Below, piece after piece: positions 37,037-46,427 of a stretch of DNA of 53,310 bases; the first letter of the stretch is position 1; each line of letters opens with the position of its first letter. Both the position numbers and the translations under genes were made by a program. Origin of the DNA: Chitinophagales bacterium (GTDB lineage Bacteria; Bacteroidota; Bacteroidia; Chitinophagales; Chitinophagaceae); contig JAATFV010000027.1 in assembly GCA_015655015.1 (NCBI GenBank), positions 1-53,310 on the forward strand, read 5' to 3'. Below the pieces are notes generated by a model, which was not told the origin of the DNA, did no database searches, and was given only the letters and a program-made list of their open reading frames with translations.

Positions 37037-38074
37037 TCAGCAGATCCGGGGCAATTGTTCGCCCGCCAGCATATTCACTACTCTTCGTCCGCCGATATTA
37101 CTTTTCATGACTACCTGTTTTATATGATCGGTTGTCACTTCCCCCACTATATTTGCCATAACTCCATGCTCCCATTGGCGTAACCGCTGCAGCAACGGAT
37201 CGGCGGCAACGGGGGAGACCACTGCGACGAAAAGTCCTTCATTGGCCACATACAGCGGGTCGAGGCCCAGCATTTCACAGGCGCCCGCAACTTCCTCTTC
37301 TACGGGGATATTTTTTTGCGAAATAGCAATGCCCAACCGGCAATCCCGGGCAATTTCATTTAATACAGTGGCCAGGCCGCCTCTTGTCGGGTCGCGTAAC
37401 AAATGAATGTGTTCGCCAAATTCATCCAATAAGGAAAGCACTATTTTATTCAGCGGCCGGGTATCGCTGCTGATCGTTGTTTCAAACTGCAGCCCCTCCC
37501 GGTGGCTCATGATCGTAATGCCATGCCTGGCTAATGGCCCGCTTAAAATGATCTTATCTCCTGGTGTTATATTATTTATATCGATAGCTGATTTTGGATG
37601 TACTTCACCAATGCCGGTGGTATTGATAAAGATTTTATCGCCCTTTCCTCTTTCCACTACTTTGGTGTCACCGGTGATTATTTGTACGCCTGCCGTTTCA
37701 CAAGCAGCTTTTATACTCAGTAATATATCCCATAAGAGCGTCATGGGCAGTCCTTCTTCCAGGACAAAACCAAGTGACAGGTATTTGGCGGAGGCTCCGC
37801 ACATCGCCAGGTCATTGACTGTCCCGTTAATGGACAGGTCCCCGATATTTCCCCCCTCGAAGAACAGGGGTGATACGACATAGGTGTCGGTGCTCATAGC
37901 CACTTTTCCATGCAGATTGAAAATGGCCCCATCATGTTTTTTATTGAGCCACTCATTTTCAAACAATTTGAAGACCCCTGCGTCCAGGAGCTGGCTGGTT
38001 AAGGTGCCGCCGCTGCCATGACCTAAATTGATCGTATCGAAGTCAAGCTTTGGAAGGGGGCAGGAAAGGATCAT
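37037..38074 (-). CDS. hypE: Hydrogenase maturation factor HypE (carbamoyl dehydratase)
   Basis: 345 residues. HypE receives a carbamoyl group from HypF on its C-terminal cysteine and dehydrates it with ATP to give the cyanide ligands of the NiFe site. The PurM/ThiL fold starts INLGHGSGGTLTSQLLD, and the C-terminus is LPRIC, the required Cys. HypC/HypD accept the cyanide. It lies 59 bp after hypD and 31 bp before the NHL gene. Confidence 0.96.
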   Translation of the reverse strand: MILSCPLPKLDFDTINLGHGSGGTLTSQLLDAGVFKLFENEWLNKKHDGAIFNLHGKVAMSTDTYVVSPLFFEGGNIGDLSINGTVNDLAMCGASAKYLSLGFVLEEGLPMTLLWDILLSIKAACETAGVQIITGDTKVVERGKGDKIFINTTGIGEVHPKSAIDINNITPGDKIILSGPLARHGITIMSHREGLQFETTISSDTRPLNKIVLSLLDEFGEHIHLLRDPTRGGLATVLNEIARDCRLGIAISQKNIPVEEEVAGACEMLGLDPLYVANEGLFVAVVSPVAADPLLQRLRQWEHGVMANIVGEVTTDHIKQVVMKSNIGGRRVVNMLAGEQLPRIC

Positions 38075-38133
38075 GCTGATAAATTTAGAGTTACATTACG
38101 GGGAGGTGTTACCTCTCATCCCGGAGATAAAAA

Positions 38134-39240
38134 TTACACTTCCTCTGCGAGGGAAGCGGCCCTGTTAAAATGATAGTAGGCGGCACAGGCGCCTTCGCTG
38201 CTGACCATCGGTGCACCCAGTGGTTTAACCGGTGTGCATTTTGTTCCAAAATTAGGGCACTGGCCGGGCTTTATTTTTCCTTTCATTACTTCCCCTGACA
38301 GGCAGGTGGGATCTTCATGCGCTTCAGCCAGGTCGATATTGAATTTTTTATTCGCGTCGTAATCGCTGTAGCTTTCTTTTACGGCATAACCGCTGAAGGG
38401 AATATTGCCGATGCCCCTCCATTCCCGGTGGGTGACTTCAAATATTTTGTCGATCACGGCAATGGCGTTTTGGTTGCCTTCCGCTGTGACCACGCGTTTG
38501 TACTGATTTTCGAGCTTATATTCGCCTGACTCTAATTGTTTGACGACCATTAAGATGCCTTCCAGCAGATCTACCGGCTCAAAGCCGGTCACTACAATGG
38601 GTATCTTATATTTTTCTACCAGCGGATAATATTCATGGATACCCATAATAGCACAAACATGCCCTGCTGCCAGGAAGGCGCTCACCCGGCAATCTTCATC
38701 GTTCATGATGGCTTCCATGGCGGGCGGCACCAGGACATGAGAAGTGAGAATGGAGTAATTTTTCAGGCCTTCCCGGTGTGCATGTATGACGGAAAGTGCA
38801 TTGGCCGGGGCGGTGGTTTCAAAACCGACGGCAAAAAAGACCACTTCCCGGTCAGGGTTTTCTCTGGCGATCTTTACCGCTTCGAGCGGGGAGTATAAGA
38901 TACGGACATCGCCGCCTTTTGATTTTGCTTCCAATAAGCTCATGCCGCTGCCGGGTACGCGGATCATATCCCCAAACGAACAAAGGATCACATCGGATTC
39001 CATGGCAAGATATACGGCTTTGTCAATCAGATTGACGGGAGTGACACATACGGGGCAGCCGGGGCCATGGATCATTTGTATCCGGGAAGGCAGCATGTTC
39101 AGCAGGCCGTTCTTCACTAAAGAATGTGTCTGGCCTCCGCACACTTCCATGATATTCCAATCTCCCTTTACTGTCCCTCTTATTTCTTTTAAGAGCGCAT
39201 CCACTATCTCTGGTGAACGGAATTCGGATATGTATTTCAT
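38134..39240 (-). CDS. hypD: Hydrogenase maturation factor HypD
   Basis: 368 residues. HypD carries a [4Fe-4S] cluster and with HypC forms the scaffold on which Fe(CN)2CO is assembled. Conserved motifs are MEVCGGQTHSL (C at about 34), HGPGCPVCVTP and the C-terminal cluster cysteines in CLSGEVMKGKIKPGQCPNFGTKC. The order hypF-hypC-hypD-hypE is typical. Confidence 0.96.
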   Translation of the reverse strand: MKYISEFRSPEIVDALLKEIRGTVKGDWNIMEVCGGQTHSLVKNGLLNMLPSRIQMIHGPGCPVCVTPVNLIDKAVYLAMESDVILCSFGDMIRVPGSGMSLLEAKSKGGDVRILYSPLEAVKIARENPDREVVFFAVGFETTAPANALSVIHAHREGLKNYSILTSHVLVPPAMEAIMNDEDCRVSAFLAAGHVCAIMGIHEYYPLVEKYKIPIVVTGFEPVDLLEGILMVVKQLESGEYKLENQYKRVVTAEGNQNAIAVIDKIFEVTHREWRGIGNIPFSGYAVKESYSDYDANKKFNIDLAEAHEDPTCLSGEVMKGKIKPGQCPNFGTKCTPVKPLGAPMVSSEGACAAYYHFNRAASLAEEV

Positions 39241-39267
39241 ATAACAGGAAATTATTAATTATTACAT

Positions 39268-39525
39268 TCAGATCGTCGTGTCATACAGCTCATCGAGCTC
39301 TCCGGCTTCTTTCAGGTAGGCGAATACCTTATTCGCTTCTTCCTCATTGACCTTGCTGATCGCTACCCCCACATGCACCAGCACATAATCGCCGACATCT
39401 GCGGTGGGAACCATTTCCAGGGAGGCCTCCCTGATGATCCCGCCAAAAGATACTTTTGCCATTTTAACGGCGCCGTCATAAAGATAGCTGATGGATCGTA
39501 TCCTGCCGGGAATAGCTAAACACAT
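39268..39525 (-). CDS. hypC: Hydrogenase maturation chaperone HypC
   Basis: 85 residues. It starts MCLAIPGRI; the N-terminal Cys2 (after Met removal) binds the iron moiety and hands it to the hydrogenase large-subunit precursor. The OB-like strand VGDYVLVHVGVAISKV is characteristic. One HypC serves two hydrogenases here. It lies 43 bp after hypF and 27 bp before hypD. Confidence 0.95.
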   Translation of the reverse strand: MCLAIPGRIRSISYLYDGAVKMAKVSFGGIIREASLEMVPTADVGDYVLVHVGVAISKVNEEEANKVFAYLKEAGELDELYDTTI

Positions 39526-39568
39526 AGTTATATTGTTTTATACCTGGTTGCTCTTAACACCAGGGGAT

Positions 39569-41968
39569 TTATAATTGGCTCATTTTTTCAGGTAACGTCT
39601 CTCTCTTGTCCGATGACGTCTCTCTTTTATCTGGTAATGTCTCTCTTTTATCTGATAATGTCTCTCTCCTGCCAGCAGAGGATATTCCATTTTCATAATA
39701 CACCAGCTGTCCGAAAGAGATATTTTCATCGTTAGGAGATAAGCTCTTATGGAAAAACAGCTGATAGCTGTCCTTATATTTTATTTGTATCCAGTCTGTC
39801 AGCAAGGCGTTCTGAAATACGCCCCCGCTAAAACAAATTTTTTCAACATGCATGCTCTCAGCCACCTTATCGATAAGGCATACAAGGGAATAGTGAAATT
39901 TCGCGGCGATATAAGGCTTTGGGGCTCCTTTTTTAACATCGGACATTATTCCCTGTATTAAGGAGGCGGTGGATAGTTGAGCGATAAGCGGCTCTCTGAG
40001 CAAAATATAAGAATTGTCCATGGTGAAACCATTCTCATGGACATATTCTTCCGCCAGCGTCTGCAAATACAGGGCGGCTTCGCCTTCATAAGACTGTTTG
40101 TCACATAATCCCAGCAGAGAGGCCACTGCATCGAAGATCCTTCCTGCCGAAGAAGTATAGAGATGGGCGCCGGTGATCAGGGACCGGTAATTATTCCATT
40201 CGGCGACAGTGAATTTTTCTTGTAAGGTTGTGGGAACGGGCTGGTCAGGACCCGCTGCACAGAGAGCTGCCAAACGGGGTTCCTGGGCCAGCTTGTCTCC
40301 GGCTATAACCGGGAAATAACCGAAATGATAACAACGCCTTATTTCCTTATTTTCATAGCGGAAGAATTCTCCTCCCCAGATATAACCATCGGTGCCTAAG
40401 CCGGTCCCATCCCAGATCACTCCCAGGACAGGCTCCTTTGTCTGCAACAGCTCATTCTCCGCCAGCACGGCGGCAAAATGCGCTTCATGATGCTGGATCA
40501 GGTGCAGGTTGATATCGTATTTTTGGGCAAGCTCAGCGCCGTAATGACGGGAGAAATAATTGGGGTGCCGGTCTGCCAGAATAATATCGGGTTTTGCCTG
40601 GTAGAGCTCCAGCCAATGGTTTAATACATCCTTGTACATTTGCTGTGATTCGTAACTTTCCCCGCTTCCCAGGAACTGACTTACGAAGACGTTGCCATTC
40701 ACCGACAGGGTGAAGGTGCTTTTTAAAAAAGCGCCCATTGAAAGCACACAGGCTTTTTTGCCGGGCGTATATTGTAAAAAGGACGGGGCATAACCCCGGG
40801 ACCTTCGTAGAAGGATCGGTTGATTGGAGCGGGAGGTTACCTGTAATACGCTATCATCCTGGGGAGTGACGATCTCCCGGTTGTAGCTGACTATATAATC
40901 TGCTATCCCGAACAGATACGCCACGGCGTCTTCGTCTTTATAGAGTATGGGAGAGCCGGAAATATTAGCGCTGGTGGCGATCAGCGGATTTCCATAATCC
41001 CGGGCGATGATGTCCAGTAAGGGGCTGTACGGAAGCATAATGCCTGTACGCCTCAGGCCTGGTCGTATGTTCCTGAGAGCGAGGCGGGCAAAAGCTTCCT
41101 TCCCGGGAGCCAATAGGACAATAGGCGCCTCTTCACTCAGCAGGTATGCTTTTTCCTGTTCACTCACCTCAAAATCTCTGCTTACCTGCTCTATATCCGG
41201 GTATAAAATGGCAAATGGTTTGGTGGGACGATGTTTGCGGCTTCGTAAAACCTGGATGGCGCCGGGATTACCGGCATCGCATAATAAGAGGTATCCTCCG
41301 ATGCCTTTAACGGCAATGATCTTCCCTGCCTGCAGAAAGTCTTTAATATTCGCTAACACGCTTTCCGTGTCATTGGACAGACAGGCGGAAGTTTCGGAAA
41401 GGAGGCGCAGCTCCATGCCGCAGTCGGCACAGGAATTGGTTTGAGAAAAGAATCTTCTGTCGCTTAGGGTATTATATTCGTCGCTGCAGCTTTTGCACAT
41501 AGAGAAATCCTGCATGGAGCTGTTTGGTCTTTCAAAGGGCAGCCGATGAATGATGGAATAACGCGGTCCGCATGATGTGCAGGTAATAAAAGGGTATCGA
41601 TAGCGACGATCATTCGGATCATGCAATTCGCTTCGGCAGGAAGGGCAAAGGGCTCTATCGGGGGATATTAATACCCGCTTTTCAAGAGGGGCGTCCTTTT
41701 CAACAACGATGGAAAAACCAGAAAAGACGGCATCGGTTGTCCGGAGAAGCTGGCTGGAAATGATCCTGGCTTGTGCAGGCGCCGTTTCCCTGATCTGCTT
41801 AAAAAATGACCGGGCCGCATTTTCGGAAGCATTAAAGAAGATATGCACCCCGTCACTTCCATTTTTCACCTTCCCCGTCAGCTGCATTTGGGTCGCCAGC
41901 TTATACACCATTGGCCGGAAGCCTACTCCCTGAACAATTCCGTTGATATGTATATGGTAAGTCGGCAA
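39569..41968 (-). CDS. hypF: Carbamoyltransferase HypF
   Basis: 799 residues. HypF converts carbamoyl phosphate into carbamoyl-AMP and transfers the carbamoyl group to HypE. Domains: acylphosphatase (GIVQGVGFRPMVYKLA, about 10-25); two zinc fingers (CPSC...CTSC and CKSC...CADC, about 108-185); YrdC-like (GIGGYLLLCDA); Kae1-like carbamoyltransferase with HHEAHFAAVLAE, WDGTGLGTDG and FSGGVFQNALL. After the end of the usual sequence is a tail of four 7-residue repeats related to RETLPDK. The start lies 10 bp after hypB. Confidence 0.95.
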   Translation of the reverse strand: MPTYHIHINGIVQGVGFRPMVYKLATQMQLTGKVKNGSDGVHIFFNASENAARSFFKQIRETAPAQARIISSQLLRTTDAVFSGFSIVVEKDAPLEKRVLISPDRALCPSCRSELHDPNDRRYRYPFITCTSCGPRYSIIHRLPFERPNSSMQDFSMCKSCSDEYNTLSDRRFFSQTNSCADCGMELRLLSETSACLSNDTESVLANIKDFLQAGKIIAVKGIGGYLLLCDAGNPGAIQVLRSRKHRPTKPFAILYPDIEQVSRDFEVSEQEKAYLLSEEAPIVLLAPGKEAFARLALRNIRPGLRRTGIMLPYSPLLDIIARDYGNPLIATSANISGSPILYKDEDAVAYLFGIADYIVSYNREIVTPQDDSVLQVTSRSNQPILLRRSRGYAPSFLQYTPGKKACVLSMGAFLKSTFTLSVNGNVFVSQFLGSGESYESQQMYKDVLNHWLELYQAKPDIILADRHPNYFSRHYGAELAQKYDINLHLIQHHEAHFAAVLAENELLQTKEPVLGVIWDGTGLGTDGYIWGGEFFRYENKEIRRCYHFGYFPVIAGDKLAQEPRLAALCAAGPDQPVPTTLQEKFTVAEWNNYRSLITGAHLYTSSAGRIFDAVASLLGLCDKQSYEGEAALYLQTLAEEYVHENGFTMDNSYILLREPLIAQLSTASLIQGIMSDVKKGAPKPYIAAKFHYSLVCLIDKVAESMHVEKICFSGGVFQNALLTDWIQIKYKDSYQLFFHKSLSPNDENISFGQLVYYENGISSAGRRETLSDKRETLPDKRETSSDKRETLPEKMSQL
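39584..39667 (-). repeat. Four 21-bp tandem repeats at the 3' end of hypF
   Basis: Encodes RETLSDK, RETLPDK, RETSSDK and RETLPEK before the last residues MSQL. Repeats are in frame and unrelated to conserved HypF sequence. Confidence 0.8.
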
Positions 41969-41978
41969 GAGATGAATA

Positions 41979-42686
41979 TTAGCTCATGATGAGGTTCCTT
42001 TTTTTCTCTTTCACTTTCTTCATTAACCAGTCACCCCATAACTCCAGGCCTTCTCCTTTTAAGCTGGAAATGGTAATCACTTCCAGGTCGGGATTGATGT
42101 CCCTTGCATCCTGTGTGACGGCGTCGACTGAAAAAGGCAGGTAGGGGAGAAGATCCGATTTGGACACCAGCATCAATTCGCTTGTTAAGAACATCCTGGG
42201 ATACTTTTTGGGCTTGTCATCTCCTTCGGTGCAGGAAATTAAGGTCACCCGATAATCTTCACCCAGGTCGAATGCAGCGGGGCAAACGAGATTGCCGACA
42301 TTTTCTATGAATAAGATATCGACTCCTTCCAGATCGATATGATCCAATGCCTGCAGGATCATCTGGGCCTCTATATGGCACATGCCGCCTGTTACTATTT
42401 GCAGGGCATTAATGCCGGCTTCCTTCATCCGGATGGCGTCCCTTTCCGTTTCCGGATCACCCACCAGGACGGCCATGTTCAGCTTTCCTTTTAATAACCT
42501 GCCAGTCTCCTGCATCAGGGTGGTCTTCCCGCTTCCCGGGGATGAACAAATGTTGAGCACCAGCATATCCGGCAGCCGCTGACGAATGGCTTTGGCTACA
42601 AAATCATTTGCTTTCAGCAAATTCAGGGTAGTATTCTCGCATTGGAGGGAGCCCACCGGGGCTCTGTTTGATTTTGGTGTCGGCAT
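41979..42686 (-). CDS. hypB: Hydrogenase nickel incorporation GTPase HypB
   Basis: 235 residues. SIMIBI GTPase with P-loop SSPGSGKTTLMQE at about 48-60; metal-binding motif GGMCHIEAQM and C in NLVCPAAFDLGED; guanine-specificity region VSKSDLLPYL. HypB hands nickel with HypA to the large subunit. The N-terminus lacks the His-rich nickel-storage stretch of some HypB proteins; the His-rich loop of the permease may take that role. It lies 48 bp downstream of hypA. Confidence 0.95.
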   Translation of the reverse strand: MPTPKSNRAPVGSLQCENTTLNLLKANDFVAKAIRQRLPDMLVLNICSSPGSGKTTLMQETGRLLKGKLNMAVLVGDPETERDAIRMKEAGINALQIVTGGMCHIEAQMILQALDHIDLEGVDILFIENVGNLVCPAAFDLGEDYRVTLISCTEGDDKPKKYPRMFLTSELMLVSKSDLLPYLPFSVDAVTQDARDINPDLEVITISSLKGEGLELWGDWLMKKVKEKKRNLIMS

Positions 42687-42734
42687 TTTAAAATAGAATT
42701 AAGGAATTACCAATATTTACTCATCTGCCAATAT

Positions 42735-43079
42735 TTATTCATCCGTAAACTCAACCTTGCTGATCAGCAATTCTTCGCCCTGCACTATATTTCTGCCGGG
42801 CCTGCCACAGCTGCAGACAAATTTATACTGCTGTACTTCCGTGGTTGCCGCACATTCCTCGCAATAAATCAGTATCGGCAGAACGGTGACAAACAAAGAC
42901 GTCTTATTATAACGGGGTTCGTCCTCCAGCACCGCCGCAAACGCATTTTGCATCAATACAGGCTGTACGTTGCTCAATAGCCCGACGGAAAGATAAATAC
43001 CCCTTATCCGGTCCATTTCCCCGGGAAATTCGTCTTCGAGGGTCTTAAAAATGTTCCTGACTAAAGATATTTCGTGCAT
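42735..43079 (-). CDS. hypA: Hydrogenase nickel incorporation protein HypA
   Basis: 114 residues. The N-terminal MHEISL binds nickel (His2 and Glu3). The zinc site has CEEC at about 73-76 and a second pair in FVCSCGRPG. That pair is C-x-C rather than the more common C-x2-C. HypA moves nickel to the large-subunit precursor together with HypB. A candidate promoter and a palindrome lie upstream, so this may be the first gene of a hypABFCDE transcript. Confidence 0.92.
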   Translation of the reverse strand: MHEISLVRNIFKTLEDEFPGEMDRIRGIYLSVGLLSNVQPVLMQNAFAAVLEDEPRYNKTSLFVTVLPILIYCEECAATTEVQQYKFVCSCGRPGRNIVQGEELLISKVEFTDE

Positions 43080-43123
43080 GGGTAACCCGGATGGTCTATT
43101 TATTGTGCGTAAATAACTTAACG

Positions 43124-43155
43124 AAAAGGTACACTTAAATTATGATGAAAAACAA
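43124..43155 (-). promoter_or_regulatory. Candidate promoter of hypA
   Basis: On the minus strand, TTG (43153-43155) is followed after 21 bp by TACCTTTT (43124-43131), near the Bacteroidota TTG-N17-23-TAnnTTTG pattern. It lies 45 bp before the hypA ATG. Confidence 0.4.
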
Positions 43156-43168
43156 CCGGTTAGCAGGC

Positions 43169-43186
43169 CTAGAAAATATTTTCTAA
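43169..43186. promoter_or_regulatory. Palindrome upstream of hypA (candidate operator, site C)
   Basis: CTAGAAAATATTTTCTAA contains the perfect 16-bp palindrome TAGAAAATATTTTCTA and matches the pair at 52498 and 52536 in core and length. It sits between the second large-subunit gene and the hypA promoter candidate. Confidence 0.6.
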
Positions 43187-43187
43187 T

Positions 43188-44777
43188 TCATAGCTTGAAT
43201 TTAGCCAACTCTCTGCCTGATCTGACATCATGTGCGTGTACGGTACATACCAGGCAGGAATCGAAGGAACGGGCGACGATCCCCACTTCTACCGGGTCAT
43301 TTACATCTTCGATCTCCAATCCGGTTAAGGCTGCTTCAACGGCTCCGGGATTTCCTTTATCATCCTGGGGGCCTATATTCCAGGTAGTGGGGGCGACGAT
43401 CTGGTAGTTTTTGATCAGGCCTCCTTCTATCTCGATCCAGTGCGCCAAAGCGCCGCGAACGGCTTCCGACGCGCCAAAACCTTTTCCATCCCGTTCTTCC
43501 GGTTTTATATAGAATTCCCCGTCCAGATCGATCTCCCCCAGCCATTTATTCAGCATGGTATACAATCTCGTCGCTTCATGCATACGGGCCAGGCAGCGGA
43601 CAAAAACGCTGGGCCCCATTTTATTCATGATATCGCCGAACAGGGGATCCTGGTACTGATGGGATAAATTGGCAGGATTGGCATTCATGATGGCTCTTGC
43701 AAGCGGTCCTGCTTCGGCATTTTGATCCGCATAACGGGGAGCTTTTGACCAGGTATATTTTGAATTAAAATCGGTGTTGTTCAAATGCTGGGAGGGCAGG
43801 GGCTCCGGCATTGGTTCGCTCCAGGGGTGGGCTGCCGGGTAATCCTCATACCAGCTATGTTTTACATGCTCTTTGATCTTCAGGTGATCGAATACCTGGT
43901 AGTTTTCTCCGTCATAAAACCCGCTGGGACAGATCAATGCTTCATTACGGCCTTCGATAGTAGGATGATTATATTTATCCTTATGCAGGAAAGTGCCGAA
44001 TGAGATGAACTTTCCTATTCCCTGGCCGAATTTATCGAGCCCGAATTCGATACCCACCCGCAGGAATAGGCCCAGGTCGCTGTTCCGATGGCTTTCATTT
44101 TCGTCAAGCCAGACCATCAGCTCATCCCAGCTCTGTATCTGCATATACCGGTCGATGGAACAGCCGAGCCATATAGGTTCCAGCCAGTCATTTTTAAAGC
44201 TGTTCAAAATAGCATGGGCCCGGGTAATATCTTTTAAGGTAGGTGCACACATGACTCCCCCGGGGATCATATAGCTGCTATGCGGCCACTGGCCTCCAAA
44301 GAGGGCATAAATTTCTACCGGCTTGCTGCTGGCGGCGAGGCCCTCCCGGAAAGAAGTGCCTACAAAAGCAGTCCAGCGCCTGACCACTTCGTCGTAAAGG
44401 GGCTTGTTCGAGAACTTTTTATTGGCGAGATCGGTGGCGAAAATGGCGTAGAACCAACGGGGATCACTTTGCAGGCTTTCACTTGCCTGACCGATGGCTC
44501 TCAATAACAAGGCATTCGGGGGCAGTGTTGTTTTCCAGACGGTATCCAGTGCTGCCGAGGCGCAGTATAAATGAGATCCGCCGCATATCCCGCATACACG
44601 CGGTGTAACCAGTAATCCTGAATGCGGATCTTTTCCCTGCAGGATCTTTTCAAAACCGCGAAACATGGATGCCTGCGTATGTGCGCGGGTTACCACTCCG
44701 TTTTCCATATATACATTCACATCAAGGTCGCCTTCTACACGGCCAACCGGTGAAATATTTAATTCTTTGGTAACCAT
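43188..44777 (-). CDS. hhyL: Group 1h [NiFe]-hydrogenase large subunit, copy 2
   Basis: 529 residues. It carries the NiFe active site. Starts SPVGRVEGDLDVNVY. The L1 motif is RVCGICGGSH (C62, C65). The L2 motif is SFDSCLVCTVH (C508, C511, H514), followed by a 15-residue tail that the endopeptidase should remove after H514. These motifs (CGGSH rather than CGDNH, DSC rather than DPC) fit group 1h, formerly group 5, high-affinity hydrogenases. It follows the small subunit by 6 bp. The palindrome lies one base past its stop. Confidence 0.95.
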   Translation of the reverse strand: MVTKELNISPVGRVEGDLDVNVYMENGVVTRAHTQASMFRGFEKILQGKDPHSGLLVTPRVCGICGGSHLYCASAALDTVWKTTLPPNALLLRAIGQASESLQSDPRWFYAIFATDLANKKFSNKPLYDEVVRRWTAFVGTSFREGLAASSKPVEIYALFGGQWPHSSYMIPGGVMCAPTLKDITRAHAILNSFKNDWLEPIWLGCSIDRYMQIQSWDELMVWLDENESHRNSDLGLFLRVGIEFGLDKFGQGIGKFISFGTFLHKDKYNHPTIEGRNEALICPSGFYDGENYQVFDHLKIKEHVKHSWYEDYPAAHPWSEPMPEPLPSQHLNNTDFNSKYTWSKAPRYADQNAEAGPLARAIMNANPANLSHQYQDPLFGDIMNKMGPSVFVRCLARMHEATRLYTMLNKWLGEIDLDGEFYIKPEERDGKGFGASEAVRGALAHWIEIEGGLIKNYQIVAPTTWNIGPQDDKGNPGAVEAALTGLEIEDVNDPVEVGIVARSFDSCLVCTVHAHDVRSGRELAKFKL

Positions 44778-44783
44778 ATGCTT

Positions 44784-45743
44784 TTATTTAGTGATCGTAA
44801 ACATCTTTTGAGAATTGCCTGTTATCTTGCCAACTCCTGATTTAAAATAATGGCTTAACCTGTTCTCTCCGGCAGGTGATTCCCTGGGCAGAAATCCCAG
44901 GTATTTCATTGTCTTAAATATGCTGCCTTTTGCCAGATCGTGATGGGGGAACCCCGGTTCAGTACAGCCAAGACAAGGATGATTCGCCCTTGTTTTCGAC
45001 GAGTGCCGGTTCCAGAGAATACGGTTGCAGCTTGCATGGGTCATCGGTCCGCGACAGCCTACTTCATAGAACAGGCAACCGCCCCTCTTGCCAAAACCGC
45101 CACTGACTTTTTCACTGAAAGCCCTGGCATTCGTGCAGCCTGTCTGTACAAAATCGCTGAAAAAGGTAGTGGGCCGGTGATAGCTGTCTATCAGCACATC
45201 TTTGATCCTTCCTGTTGAGATCGCTACCAGGATCTGTGTCATCCAGTCCGGATGGGCGGGACAGCCGGGGATATTGATGACCGGCAAACCGGCTTTTGAA
45301 ATAAAGTCAGCCCCCAGATAACCTCCTTTTTCTTTTTTATGGAATTGCAGGCCCGTACTATCGGTGGGATTCGGGGGGACAGCCGGAATGCCGCCCCAGG
45401 TGGCGCAATCGCCGATAGCTACCACATATTCGGCTATGGGGGCCAGTTGGTCTACCCAATCTTTCATAGGGCGTTCACAGAAGAAGTTCATGGTGCCTTT
45501 TCCCTTCGGGCCCTGTATAATAGTGCCTTCAAACACAAAGATATCAACCTTAATCCTGCCTGAGATGCAATCGTTTAAAATGTCAACGACCTGCTGGCCG
45601 ATCTCCAGGCCCATGGATGGATGCCAGATAATATTTATTCCAAAATCTGTAACGAGATCTACGACGGTAGGTTCCTGGGCATTTAAGAAGGACATGGTAT
45701 TGCCGCTGCATGCACCACCTTGTAACCATAGAAGATTTGCCAT
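44784..45743 (-). CDS. hhyS: Group 1h [NiFe]-hydrogenase small subunit, copy 2
   Basis: 319 residues, no Tat signal, so a cytosolic enzyme. It relays electrons through three FeS clusters. Proximal-cluster candidates are C12 (GGACSGNT), C113 (IGDCATWGG) and C161 (IPGCPAH); the usual second Cys of CxxC is Asn15, and D112 could be the Asp ligand known in the Cupriavidus eutropha group 1h enzyme. Further cysteines are at 203, 223, 230, 239, 257 and 260, with His189 near the distal site. It differs from copy 1 at 9 of the first 62 residues by my count. Confidence 0.95.
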   Translation of the reverse strand: MANLLWLQGGACSGNTMSFLNAQEPTVVDLVTDFGINIIWHPSMGLEIGQQVVDILNDCISGRIKVDIFVFEGTIIQGPKGKGTMNFFCERPMKDWVDQLAPIAEYVVAIGDCATWGGIPAVPPNPTDSTGLQFHKKEKGGYLGADFISKAGLPVINIPGCPAHPDWMTQILVAISTGRIKDVLIDSYHRPTTFFSDFVQTGCTNARAFSEKVSGGFGKRGGCLFYEVGCRGPMTHASCNRILWNRHSSKTRANHPCLGCTEPGFPHHDLAKGSIFKTMKYLGFLPRESPAGENRLSHYFKSGVGKITGNSQKMFTITK

Positions 45744-45796
45744 AGCAAGCAGGGATTTAGTTAAAAATAAAATGGGCGGGCATCCTGTCTGTAGTC

Positions 45797-46420
45797 CTAC
45801 CTGCCTGTAAACTCAGGTTCGATGGTGGAACTATATTCGGCGCTGCCTTCTGCCGTAAAGAAAAGCGTTATATAATTCCACAGCCTGCGGCGGTACTGGC
45901 TTGCGGTAGGGGTATTTTTCCCGTTGATCTGGCCTTCTGCCGGCATAAAGAACATTAACAGCCATATATTCGAGGCAAGCTCTTTACTGTTGGTTCCTTT
46001 CCGTAACAGGTGTTCCTGGAGGCATAGATCAAATCGTCTCTCCAGCTGAAGCCTGGCTTTATTGAAAAGCGGCTTCAATAATTCATATGAAACGGGAAAA
46101 TTCCTTCTTATTTCTAAAATGTCAAAATTGAAAAACTGGTGTTGGGTGCATAGCTGATGAAACTCCTTAAAGAAAAAATCCAGATCAGTGAAAGACGCAT
46201 ATTTGCCATATTGTCTCAGCAGATCCTGGAACGACTGGATCAGATTCGAGATCAGGGACTCCGTAATGGCTTCTTTATTATTAAAATGATAGGCCAGATT
46301 GCCTACGCTGATGCCTGTCTCATCGGCTATCTGCTGCAGCCGGACATTAGTGATCCCATATTCATTAAATAGCTGAAGGGATGCGTCTAAAATCTTTTGT
46401 TTTGTATCTGAGGGGGCCAT
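45797..46420 (-). CDS. TetR-family transcriptional regulator
   Basis: 207 residues. The N-terminal helix-turn-helix is typical: KILDASLQLFNEYGITNVRLQQIADETGISVGNLAYHF. The C-terminal ligand/dimer domain is helical and unspecific. It is embedded in the locus, 7 bp after the 122-residue protein and 53 bp before the copy-2 small subunit. TetR proteins bind palindromes, and three near-identical ones occur at hhyS copy 1 and hypA, making this the leading candidate for their regulator. What ligand it senses is unknown. Confidence 0.9.
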   Translation of the reverse strand: MAPSDTKQKILDASLQLFNEYGITNVRLQQIADETGISVGNLAYHFNNKEAITESLISNLIQSFQDLLRQYGKYASFTDLDFFFKEFHQLCTQHQFFNFDILEIRRNFPVSYELLKPLFNKARLQLERRFDLCLQEHLLRKGTNSKELASNIWLLMFFMPAEGQINGKNTPTASQYRRRLWNYITLFFTAEGSAEYSSTIEPEFTGR

Positions 46421-46427
46421 GATCGGG

